Assembly (NCBI GenBank): GCA_023664345.1 | Contig: JAMPFQ010000014.1 | Coordinates: 48,758-112,757 of the forward strand | Source of the DNA: Lachnospiraceae bacterium | GTDB taxonomy: Bacteria > Bacillota > Clostridia > Lachnospirales > Lachnospiraceae | Length of the DNA stretch: 64,000 bases | Direction: 5' to 3' | Program-made: the position numbers and the translations under genes | The notes under the pieces: generated by a model | What the model was told of the DNA's origin: nothing | Seen by the model: the letters and a program-made list of their open reading frames with translations, nothing else | Databases searched by the model: none | Shown here: positions 17,401 through 23,769 of the stretch, one piece after another | Layout of the letters: each line of letters starts with the position of its first letter | How positions within the stretch are numbered: position 1 is the first letter of the stretch

Positions 17401-18534
17401 ATGAGGTATCAGATTACGGAGCAGGAATTGGAATGGGCGCGGCAGACCTGGGAGAAGCTGGAGAAGAAGATTGAGGCGCAGAATGCGCGGCTGGGCGACA
17501 GGATGCCTTATATTCCCGTGAATGGCAGGTATGTGGATATGGGGGAGGAGCATCTGACCTGGTGGACGAACAGCTTCTGGAGCGGGATCTTATGGCAGGC
17601 GTACCATGCCACGGGGAAGCAGGCATATGCGGACAACGCGGCGGCTGCGGAGACCAGGCTGGATCGGGCGCTGGAGGAGTATACGGGGCTGGATCATGAT
17701 GTGGGGTTTCTGTGGCTCCACACGGCGGTGGCGGATCACAGGCTGACGGGAAATGAGAAGTCCAGGCTGCGGGGGATCCGTGCTGCGGCGGTCCTGGCAA
17801 GCCGTTTTCAGCCCGCGGGGAATTATTTCCGGGCGTGGAACCATGGGGAGGACAGCGTGGCGATCGTTGACTGTCTGATGAATCTGCCGCTCCTTTACTG
17901 GGGCAGCGAGGTTACCGGGGATCCCGCCTGGGAGAAGCATGCCATGGCACATGCGTATACGGCTCTCAGGGAAATCCTCAGGCCGGACGGTTCCAGCAAT
18001 CATATCGTGGCTTTTGACCGACAGACAGGGGCAGTGACGAAAAAGCCCGGCGGGCAGGGTTATGGCGAGGGCTCCTCCTGGACCAGGGGACAGGCCTGGG
18101 CCATCTACGGCATGGCGCTGTCTTATCGGTATACCGGGGAGCAGGAGTTTCTGGACGCTTCCAAGCGGACGGCCCATTATTTCCTGGCAAACGCGGCGCT
18201 CAATGATTATGATGTGGTCATTGATTTCCGGGCGCCCAAGGAGCCTGTCTATTATGACAATACGGCGGCAGCCTGCGCGGCATGCGGCCTGCTGGAACTG
18301 TCGGAGCATGTGCCGGAACTGGAGAAGTCCCTTTATGTGAGGTCGGCGGTGAAGCTGCTGCAGAGGCTGACGGAGCGTTTCTGCAACTGGAACACGGAGG
18401 AGGACGGTATCACCACCAAAGGAAGCGCCCGCTATGACAGGGCGTCCGACAGGGAAGTGCCGATCATTTACGGCGATTATTTCCTGGTGGAGGGGATCTT
18501 GCGGCTGCTGGAGAAAGATTTCCTGATCTGGTAG
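17401..18534 (+). CDS. Unsaturated glucuronyl hydrolase, GH88
   Basis: A 377-residue alpha6/alpha6-barrel enzyme without signal peptide that removes the 4,5-unsaturated uronic acid left by polysaccharide lyases. By comparison with Bacillus UGL the two catalytic aspartates are D100 (in HDVGF) and D157 (in VAIVDCLMNLPLLYW). Other signatures are RPDGSSNHIVAFD, KKPGGQGYGEGSSWTRGQAWAIYGMALSY and EPVYYDNTAAACAACGLLEL. The SSNH and GSSWTRGQAW blocks favour GH88 over GH105. AGGTAGGAAGG precedes the ATG at 17401. Together with the YetA-like and YesU-like genes it would complete breakdown of lyase products; glycosaminoglycan or rhamnogalacturonan disaccharides are both possible substrates. Confidence 0.88.
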   Translation: MRYQITEQELEWARQTWEKLEKKIEAQNARLGDRMPYIPVNGRYVDMGEEHLTWWTNSFWSGILWQAYHATGKQAYADNAAAAETRLDRALEEYTGLDHDVGFLWLHTAVADHRLTGNEKSRLRGIRAAAVLASRFQPAGNYFRAWNHGEDSVAIVDCLMNLPLLYWGSEVTGDPAWEKHAMAHAYTALREILRPDGSSNHIVAFDRQTGAVTKKPGGQGYGEGSSWTRGQAWAIYGMALSYRYTGEQEFLDASKRTAHYFLANAALNDYDVVIDFRAPKEPVYYDNTAAACAACGLLELSEHVPELEKSLYVRSAVKLLQRLTERFCNWNTEEDGITTKGSARYDRASDREVPIIYGDYFLVEGILRLLEKDFLIW

Positions 18535-18547
18535 GGAGAAATAACGG

Positions 18548-20203
18548 ATGTATTTTTTGAAAGACAGGGGAATCTTATCATCAGCGCTGCTCGCCATGAT
18601 CATATCAGGGAGCCTTGCAGGCTGCGGCTCCGACAACAGGGACAGGACTGAAATGCCTGTCGGGCTGCTGCAGAGCGCGGAAGCTGCGATCATGGTGCCG
18701 CTGGGAAATGCAGACGGCAGTGTGCAGATGGCAGAAGAGACGGGAACGGCAGGATCGGAGCCGCTGTTTCCGCCGGAACTGATAAGTGCGCTGGAGGCTG
18801 CTTTTAAGGAAAACGGCTGGAAAGGCGTGCGGGAATGGCTGGAAGAGATCGGGATGCTTACGGAGGAGGAGTTATTCCTGCATTTTCCGCTGATCAATGA
18901 ATACAGGGATCAGATGACCTACGAGTATGAGCCGTATGACGCGGTTTCGCATTGTTATCAGGGTCCCGAAGACCTTTCTTTTATCTGTTATCTGCCAGAG
19001 ATGGACAGGGGAAAGTATGTCCTGATCTATGAGTCTGGGAAAAGCAATGGGAAACGCGCCTATTCCGTGCGTCTGGCAGATCTGGTGGATGATGTGCTTG
19101 TGACGGTGGCTGGGTTTGATGTGCAGGACAATATTCCGCATATCTTCCGCTATGAGGAGGAATATTATTACATCTATGGCTGGAAAAGCGGCGTTTCGGA
19201 GGAAAAAGGATACGACGGCTTCATGCTCCATAAACTGTCCGGAAATCCGAAGCGAGAGACGCTTCTGGGGCAGTATGCGCCGGATGGGGGATTTGTCCTG
19301 ACGGAAAGGGAAATCTTTGCGGCGGAAAAGGAAGAGGATCTGCTTGCGCCCTCCGAGCGCAGGGTGGGGCAGTTCGGATACATTGTCTATGACAACCGCT
19401 GGGATTTTGAGGAGGAAAGGAATCTGCCCTATGCGGATGACAGGACATTTGAGAGGCTGAAAGAGGCCTATGAAAAACTGGATCTTCAGGGTGAATTTCA
19501 GCAGAGCGATTCTGAAACAAGTGTTATTTATATAGAGGCCTTTCGGAAGCTGGTGCAGAATGAGGCGGCATTTTATGACCGGGAGACAAAGCAGGAGTAT
19601 CTTTTAAAGGATTATGAGGGCGTGCAGCTGGATATTGCAGAAGAGGGAGCCTACGATCCAAGCCGTTTCGAGTACTATTTCTTTGATGCGGACGGGGACG
19701 GCAGCCCGGAACTTGGCATCCTGGAGGAGTATCCCGGCGGACACTCTGCGTTCCTTTACCTGTTCCGGTATGATGCGGATACGGAGCAGTACAGCCTGTG
19801 GCTCACCCTGTATCCGCCCTATGACCGGCTCCTTGGAACGGGGAAAGTGCTGGAGTACGATGGGGTTCACATGAAGATGGATCTTGGCTATTACCAGCTT
19901 GACCGGGAGGGGGAAGAGGAGTGCAAGGCTTATCTCTATTACCTGCCCATAAGCATGTTTGAGCAGCTTTGCCTGGTGATGCTGCCCGCATATTCCGATC
20001 CGGATCTGGGAATGGATATTCCCCGCGGGATGGAGCGATGCGGGATCTATGCCAGGGAGCCGGATGAGTGGTATTTCCGGGTGGCGGAAGAGCAGTTTTG
20101 GGAGTTGGAAACGCTCCTGTGGGACGCTTACGAGGCGTCAGAAGAGGAAAGGGAGGAAGTTCTTTATACTTATGAGGAATTGTTTGGGGAGGATAAGGAA
20201 TGA
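18548..20203 (+). CDS. Large lipoprotein, unknown function
   Basis: A 551-residue lipoprotein with a signal peptide ending in ISGSLAGC (lipobox Cys about residue 26). The body is acidic and rich in Tyr and Glu. One stretch (YYFFDADGDGSPELGILEE) is an EF-hand-like or FG-GAP-like calcium loop seen also in the lipoprotein at 13355 (YLDGDDVPEL). No known enzyme motif is visible. The start is 13 bases after the GH88 stop, so the two genes are probably co-transcribed. A role in cell-surface binding is possible but not shown. Confidence 0.7.
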   Translation: MYFLKDRGILSSALLAMIISGSLAGCGSDNRDRTEMPVGLLQSAEAAIMVPLGNADGSVQMAEETGTAGSEPLFPPELISALEAAFKENGWKGVREWLEEIGMLTEEELFLHFPLINEYRDQMTYEYEPYDAVSHCYQGPEDLSFICYLPEMDRGKYVLIYESGKSNGKRAYSVRLADLVDDVLVTVAGFDVQDNIPHIFRYEEEYYYIYGWKSGVSEEKGYDGFMLHKLSGNPKRETLLGQYAPDGGFVLTEREIFAAEKEEDLLAPSERRVGQFGYIVYDNRWDFEEERNLPYADDRTFERLKEAYEKLDLQGEFQQSDSETSVIYIEAFRKLVQNEAAFYDRETKQEYLLKDYEGVQLDIAEEGAYDPSRFEYYFFDADGDGSPELGILEEYPGGHSAFLYLFRYDADTEQYSLWLTLYPPYDRLLGTGKVLEYDGVHMKMDLGYYQLDREGEEECKAYLYYLPISMFEQLCLVMLPAYSDPDLGMDIPRGMERCGIYAREPDEWYFRVAEEQFWELETLLWDAYEASEEEREEVLYTYEELFGEDKE

Positions 20204-20315
20204 TTTTCTTGACCCTTTGGGTATTTTACAGGGAGTTTTTTCAAAAAGAGATATATTTTCTTTATTTGTTAAGGCTTTTATGATATTCTGTACAGTATAA
20301 AGAGTAGGTGTTTTT

Positions 20316-20383
20316 CCCGCGAGCAATGAGTCAGGCGACCGTGTTTGCACGGACAGTTGGCGAATGCCGCGAGGGTCAATACC
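20316..20383 (-). repeat. Hairpin repeat, family G, copy 1
   Basis: On the minus strand this reads ATTGACCCTCGCGGCATTCGCCAA, a small hairpin with stem CCGTG/CACGG, and CTCATTGCTCGCGGGA. The same frame, with a different inner hairpin, is at 40143-40220, and a 20-base end fragment is at 61177-61196. It lies directly upstream of the truncated DUF4160 gene. Confidence 0.7.
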
Positions 20384-20393
20384 ATAGCGTCCC

Positions 20394-20612
20394 ATGGACG
20401 CATTGCCCTTGGGGCGTTTCACGATTCATGCCCTGTATGGAGATTGTGAAATTGTGGTGGGAATAGATGGTGAAATTTTAGAAGGAAGTTTTCCAAATAA
20501 ACAAACGAAACTATTGTTGGCATGGATGGCAATTCATGAAGAAGAATTACAGGCAAACTGGAAACTATTAAGCAATGGAGACGGTTATTTTAAGATAGAT
20601 CCATTACATTAG
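20394..20612 (+). pseudogene. DUF4160 protein, N-terminally truncated
   Basis: The frame from 20411 onward (TIHALYGDCEIVVGIDGEILEGS, ending in WMAIHEEELQANWKLLSNG and FKIDPL) is the main part of a DUF4160 protein. Family members start about 25 residues earlier with a short segment ending in PPHFHALYG. Here that part is missing and replaced by unrelated sequence next to the family G repeat; the first residues MDALPLGRF come from that DNA. No ribosome site precedes the ATG at 20394. It is probably inactive, or uses a new start. DUF4160 and DUF2442 genes usually form a pair of unknown, toxin-antitoxin-like function. Confidence 0.65.
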
Positions 20613-20632
20613 ACGATCAGGAGGCGTTTATT

Positions 20633-20875
20633 ATGCTAAGACCAACTGCGGTTCAAGTAGAAGCAATCTGTGAATATCAAATAATGGTGACATTTGATAA
20701 TGGAGAAAAAAAGCGTTTTGATATGGAACCGTATATAAAAGGTGAATGGTATAGTAAGCTACGGTCTTTTGAATATTTTAAATGTGTTACCACGGATGGT
20801 TATACGGTTGTATGGCCTGACGGACAGGACGTATGCCCGGACGAGTTGTATGATTTTGGAAAACTGGTGTCATAA
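20633..20875 (+). CDS. DUF2442 protein
   Basis: An 80-residue protein with the full DUF2442 pattern: VEAICEYQIMVTFDNGEKKRFDMEPYIKGEWYSKL, FKCVTTDGYTVVWPDGQDVCPDELYDFG. CAGGAGG lies eight bases before the ATG. It follows the truncated DUF4160 gene after 20 bases, the usual order of this pair. If the partner is dead, this would be the surviving half. The gene is AT-rich compared with the blocks on either side. Its molecular role is not known. Confidence 0.8.
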   Translation: MLRPTAVQVEAICEYQIMVTFDNGEKKRFDMEPYIKGEWYSKLRSFEYFKCVTTDGYTVVWPDGQDVCPDELYDFGKLVS

Positions 20876-20902
20876 GATAGTTTTGCCAACTTAGAGATGC
20901 AG

Positions 20903-21148
20903 TTACCCTTTTTTCCTGCGTTCCATTTTCTTTTCCCGCAATATTTCCCCGGCATAGTAGTATATATCCGCCTGACGCTGGTATTTTTTGCACCAGCTCC
21001 TGTTTTTGCAGATAGATTTTTTGCAGATTCTGCCTTTGGGGCATTTTCCGGTTATTCTACATATCGTGATACAGATCCATATGATGATCCATGCGACGAT
21101 ACATCCCAGAAACAGTAAAATCATTAATAATGCAAGAAATTCACTCAT
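20903..21148 (-). CDS. Small membrane protein with Cys/Lys-rich tail
   Basis: A possible 81-residue protein read on the minus strand. One strongly hydrophobic helix covers residues 4-30 (ALLMILLFLGCIVAWIIIWI), followed by a basic tail with six cysteines or so (CRITGKCPKGRICKKSICKN) and a charged end. GAGG lies nine bases upstream of the ATG at 21148. The opposite strand has no convincing gene. I do not recognise the family. The pattern (one helix, then a Cys/Lys-rich cytoplasmic or external tail) is also seen in small toxins and in metal-binding peptides, but nothing here decides between them. Confidence 0.5.
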   Translation of the reverse strand: MSEFLALLMILLFLGCIVAWIIIWICITICRITGKCPKGRICKKSICKNRSWCKKYQRQADIYYYAGEILREKKMERRKKG

Positions 21149-21210
21149 TGTGGTTTACCTCATAATGTTTTTTTACGGTTTAAATTATGTTTCACTGTTA
21201 TAATATCACA

Positions 21211-21230
21211 TTGCAAATTGCAATACAATA
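21211..21230. promoter_or_regulatory. Candidate operator upstream of first RHH gene
   Basis: TTGCAAATTGCAATACAATA directly after a TATAAT box (21199-21204). The 11-mer GCAATACAATA recurs at 21521-21531 in front of the second ribbon-helix-helix gene. Position just after the -10 box would allow repression. Confidence 0.45.
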
Positions 21231-21297
21231 GTCGGTGCATACTAAAGTTATATTTTGCATTACTATTAATACATAATAATGGTGAAAGGTAAATCAT

Positions 21298-21480
21298 ATG
21301 TCTTTTGAAATTAAATCAAATAAAAAAGAAAGTGAAAATAAAACGATTCGTTTCCCACTTCCTCTAATTAAGAGAATAAATAAAGCAATTCAAAATACAG
21401 AAACTACATTTTCCGGTTTTGTAATTCAGGCATGTGAATACGCCCTTGATAATATGGGTGGGAATGACACAGACTCCTAA
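21298..21480 (+). CDS. Ribbon-helix-helix-like small protein, copy 1
   Basis: A 60-residue protein: basic start (SNKKESENKTIRFPLPL), then two predicted helices (IKRINKAIQNTETTFSGFVIQACEYALDNM). This is the layout of MetJ/Arc-type DNA-binding proteins, with KTIRFPLPL as the beta strand that would contact DNA. GAAAGG precedes the ATG. The next gene is a close paralogue. No toxin partner is visible in either direction. Autoregulation through the repeated GCAATACAATA words upstream is inferred. Confidence 0.65.
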   Translation: MSFEIKSNKKESENKTIRFPLPLIKRINKAIQNTETTFSGFVIQACEYALDNMGGNDTDS

Positions 21481-21481
21481 A

Positions 21482-21531
21482 ATGCAATGCAACATGCAAT
21501 GCATATTTATTCATGAATGTGCAATACAATA
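21482..21531. promoter_or_regulatory. Direct-repeat operator candidate upstream of second RHH gene
   Basis: Two direct copies of ATGCAATGCA separated by AC (21482-21503), then GCAATACAATA (21521-21531), which is identical to 21220-21230. Tandem short words are the usual target of ribbon-helix-helix repressors. Confidence 0.45.
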
Positions 21532-21579
21532 TAACACATAAAGAATATTTTTATATTGCATGTAAAGGAGTGAAGGGGA

Positions 21580-21768
21580 ATGACTTTTCAGATTAAGCCC
21601 AATAAGAAAGAGAGTGAAAATAAAACCATTCGTTTTCCGCTTCCTTTGGTAGAGAAAATAGAAGATGCAATTAGAAATAATGATGTTACTTTTTCGAGTT
21701 TTGTGATTCAGGCATGTGAATATGCTCTCGATAACATGAAACCTGTAACAGATAAAAAGCATGATTAG
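21580..21768 (+). CDS. Ribbon-helix-helix-like small protein, copy 2
   Basis: A 62-residue paralogue of the protein at 21298: both share NKKESENKTIRFPLPL and SFVIQACEYALDNM or nearly so, while the helix between them has diverged (VEKIEDAIRNNDVTF versus IKRINKAIQNTETTF). AAAGGAGTGAAGG precedes the ATG. The two genes are 99 bases apart and each has its own upstream GCAATACAATA word, so the pair looks like a tandem duplication that kept the control region. The family resembles YlcI/YnfO-like RHH proteins. Function beyond DNA binding is unknown. Confidence 0.65.
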   Translation: MTFQIKPNKKESENKTIRFPLPLVEKIEDAIRNNDVTFSSFVIQACEYALDNMKPVTDKKHD

Positions 21769-21882
21769 TGTGAATGTTGTCGCTCATGCTCCTCCTTTAT
21801 GGCAAAAAATAGAGCATATAGATTTTAGGTTTCTATATGCCCTAACGCCATTCCTATATTCTATTTTGGTTGCTATGATTGA

Positions 21883-22809
21883 TTACGCTAACTGCATAAC
21901 CTCGACTTCAAGTTCCTTTAGTTCGTTCATTGATAAAGACGGTACGTAGCGTGCAATCTTTTCAAGAGACAGTTCTCCGTCTTTGATCATTCTTTCCGCT
22001 GTTTCCCTATCTTTCTTATGAGCGATCTCATGGGTAAGGGTGTTTTCCATGTCTTTCCAATATGTTTTCATTATCTGCTCATCATCAAATAAACTCATCA
22101 TAATCGTTACTACCTCCACTTCTCTGCTCATCAGATATTCTTTTAGGATATTCCTGTCCTTGCAAATACGGATTGTTTCCTTAACCGCCTGTTCTGTCAT
22201 TCCATACAGCTTTCTCTGTTCATCAAAAACTTTACAGAAAATAATATATTGGTTGATAATGTCCTCTGTGTCGCTCTCATAGATGACCTTTGCCCTTACC
22301 TCAATGTCAATATCCGCACCGTCAAAAAATTCCTTGGATAATGTCAGTGTATCGGGTTTTCTGCCCTTATTTCCTGTATAGATGATATATAATTCGGGTT
22401 TGGGCATTTTGACCTTTGTACTCTTGTATAGGCTTTGTGATGTCCTCTCAAAATATTCATGGTAACTCTGTGCCAAATATAGCAGTATTCTGATCAGGAT
22501 ATTTACCGTCCATGAGGATTGTGCCTCCAAAAGCAGAAGTAATTTATCATTACCTGCCATGATACCCAGATCGTTATATAAATTGTCTGTCAGAACATTG
22601 TCTATCGTCACAATATCCAGCATATCTTCTGTTGTATCCGCATCCTCCGGGTGTAATGTCTTGTACAGCGCAAGTAAATTCTTTTTGTTTTGAAAGAGGT
22701 CTAAAAACACACTGTTTTTTGCGGTACGCTTTGCCGCAGGCTGCACACCGTGGAACACGCTGACTTCCTGTGCCTGCTTCGTATCTGAGAACTTTAGTTC
22801 TCTTTGCAC
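21883..22809 (-). CDS. Rpn-family recombination-promoting nuclease / PD-(D/E)XK transposase-like
   Basis: A 308-residue protein of the Rpn (PDDEXK family transposase) group that is very common in Lachnospiraceae. The N-terminal nuclease domain shows KNSVFLDLFQNKKNLLALYKTLHP, then DNVLTDNLYNDLGIMAGNDKLLLLLEAQSSWTVNILIRILLYLAQSYHEYF, with D in NDLG and E in LLEAQS as likely metal ligands. The C-terminal part is helical and charged. The start is set at GTG 22809, which has GAGG eight bases upstream; a GTG at 22818 is also in frame. A promoter lies at 22877-22905. E. coli RpnA is a DNA endonuclease; the biological role of this family is unsettled. Confidence 0.8.
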   Translation of the reverse strand: MQRELKFSDTKQAQEVSVFHGVQPAAKRTAKNSVFLDLFQNKKNLLALYKTLHPEDADTTEDMLDIVTIDNVLTDNLYNDLGIMAGNDKLLLLLEAQSSWTVNILIRILLYLAQSYHEYFERTSQSLYKSTKVKMPKPELYIIYTGNKGRKPDTLTLSKEFFDGADIDIEVRAKVIYESDTEDIINQYIIFCKVFDEQRKLYGMTEQAVKETIRICKDRNILKEYLMSREVEVVTIMMSLFDDEQIMKTYWKDMENTLTHEIAHKKDRETAERMIKDGELSLEKIARYVPSLSMNELKELEVEVMQLA

Positions 22810-22876
22810 ACTTATCACCTCGATTGCTTAAAATCTGTAGCAGAATAAAATATAGATCATTCCTGCCACATCTTAA

Positions 22877-22905
22877 ATTATACAGAAAAGCGTTCGCATT
22901 TACAA
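22877..22905 (-). promoter_or_regulatory. Promoter of the Rpn gene
   Basis: Read on the minus strand: TTGTAA, 17 bases, TATAAT. The match is strong and lies about 70 bases before the start codon. Confidence 0.65.
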
Positions 22906-23058
22906 TAAAATTCACATTAAATTTCTTCCTTCATTTCGTCCTCAACTGTCTTGCTGACAGTTGGCTGCCTGTTATGCTGTCGGCTCTCGTTCTGAAGCTT
23001 CCTCTCAAGGTTCTTCAAAGCCCTCGCTCATCAATAAATTTCCCCTTGTGTATGTGCA

Positions 23059-23280
23059 ATGTCTGGGATAAAATATGATCAGGGAGAGGAGGCGGTCGAT
23101 GTGTGTCAGGCAATCCAGGAAATGCGGAGGGAAGAAAGGCTTTTAGGAGAGCGTGATGGCGAATTGAAAAAAGCGCGGGAAACAGCGGGAAAATTGCATG
23201 AAATGGGGATTGATGCCGAGAAAATAGCACAGGCGGTTGGCTATGCCATGGATACAGTAAAGGAATGGCTGGGAATTTAA
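23059..23280 (+). pseudogene. Remnant of an Rpn-family gene (C-terminal tail)
   Basis: The 73-residue frame (AIQEMRREERLLGERDGELKKARETAGKLHEMGIDAEKIAQAVGYAMDTVKEWLGI) looks like the C-terminal tail found in many Rpn-type proteins, where a charged helix leads into a short helix-turn-helix-like motif. No nuclease domain lies upstream and there is no ribosome site before the ATG, so it is probably the tail of a lost gene. The gap 22906-23058 holds a perfect hairpin (CAACTGTC/GACAGTTG at 22943-22962) and otherwise nothing recognised. Confidence 0.55.
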
Positions 23281-23298
23281 AATGAGGGGAATGCAAAG

Positions 23299-23739
23299 AT
23301 GAAACACATCTGGATAAAAAGGATCGTGGTATTCCTGTGTGAGGTTTTGGTCATAACCGCACTGATCATGGGAATATCCATCATGAAAGACGGGATGTAT
23401 CTGCTGGGGATCCCCTCCATCGACGATGTGCAGAGGGTGACCATTTCCTGCCCGGACATGACCGGCGAAGTGAAGGAGTTCACCGACAGGGAGCAGGTGG
23501 AACTGGCGGTAAAGCTGACGGGATTTTTGAGATATTCTTTATCTGGCATGGATGATGTATCCGGGGAGCCGATGGTGACCGTCATATATTACCTGAAAAA
23601 CGGTGAGTCGGTTTCCGTGGCGGCGGACAATAAGACGGTGTGGTGGAAGGGCAGAGCCCATGCGATAAAAGAGGAGGAAACTTTTATCGACCTGACGAAA
23701 GCGCTCTTCTTTTTCAATGAAGCGGTCGGAGATCGGTAG
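23299..23739 (+). CDS. Membrane-anchored small protein
   Basis: A 146-residue protein with one N-terminal helix (residues 9-30, VVFLCEVLVITALIMGISI) and an extracellular domain of about 115 residues with beta-rich pattern (VQRVTISCPDMTGEVKEFTDREQVELAVKLTGFLRYSL, MVTVIYYLKNGESVSVAADNKTVWWKG). GAGGGGAA precedes the ATG. No cysteine pair, enzyme motif or known family was recognised. The following hydrogenase gene starts 30 bases downstream, so they may share a transcript, but a functional link is not evident. Confidence 0.65.
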   Translation: MKHIWIKRIVVFLCEVLVITALIMGISIMKDGMYLLGIPSIDDVQRVTISCPDMTGEVKEFTDREQVELAVKLTGFLRYSLSGMDDVSGEPMVTVIYYLKNGESVSVAADNKTVWWKGRAHAIKEEETFIDLTKALFFFNEAVGDR

Positions 23740-23769
23740 GTTCAGGTTACGGAAAGGCATGGTTATATT

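Noticed and set aside
20394-20612. Intact DUF4160 gene
   Set aside because: The N-terminal 25 residues of the family are missing and there is no ribosome site.
21883-22809. Complete insertion sequence around the Rpn gene
   Set aside because: No inverted repeats or target duplications were found at its edges; Rpn genes usually stand alone.
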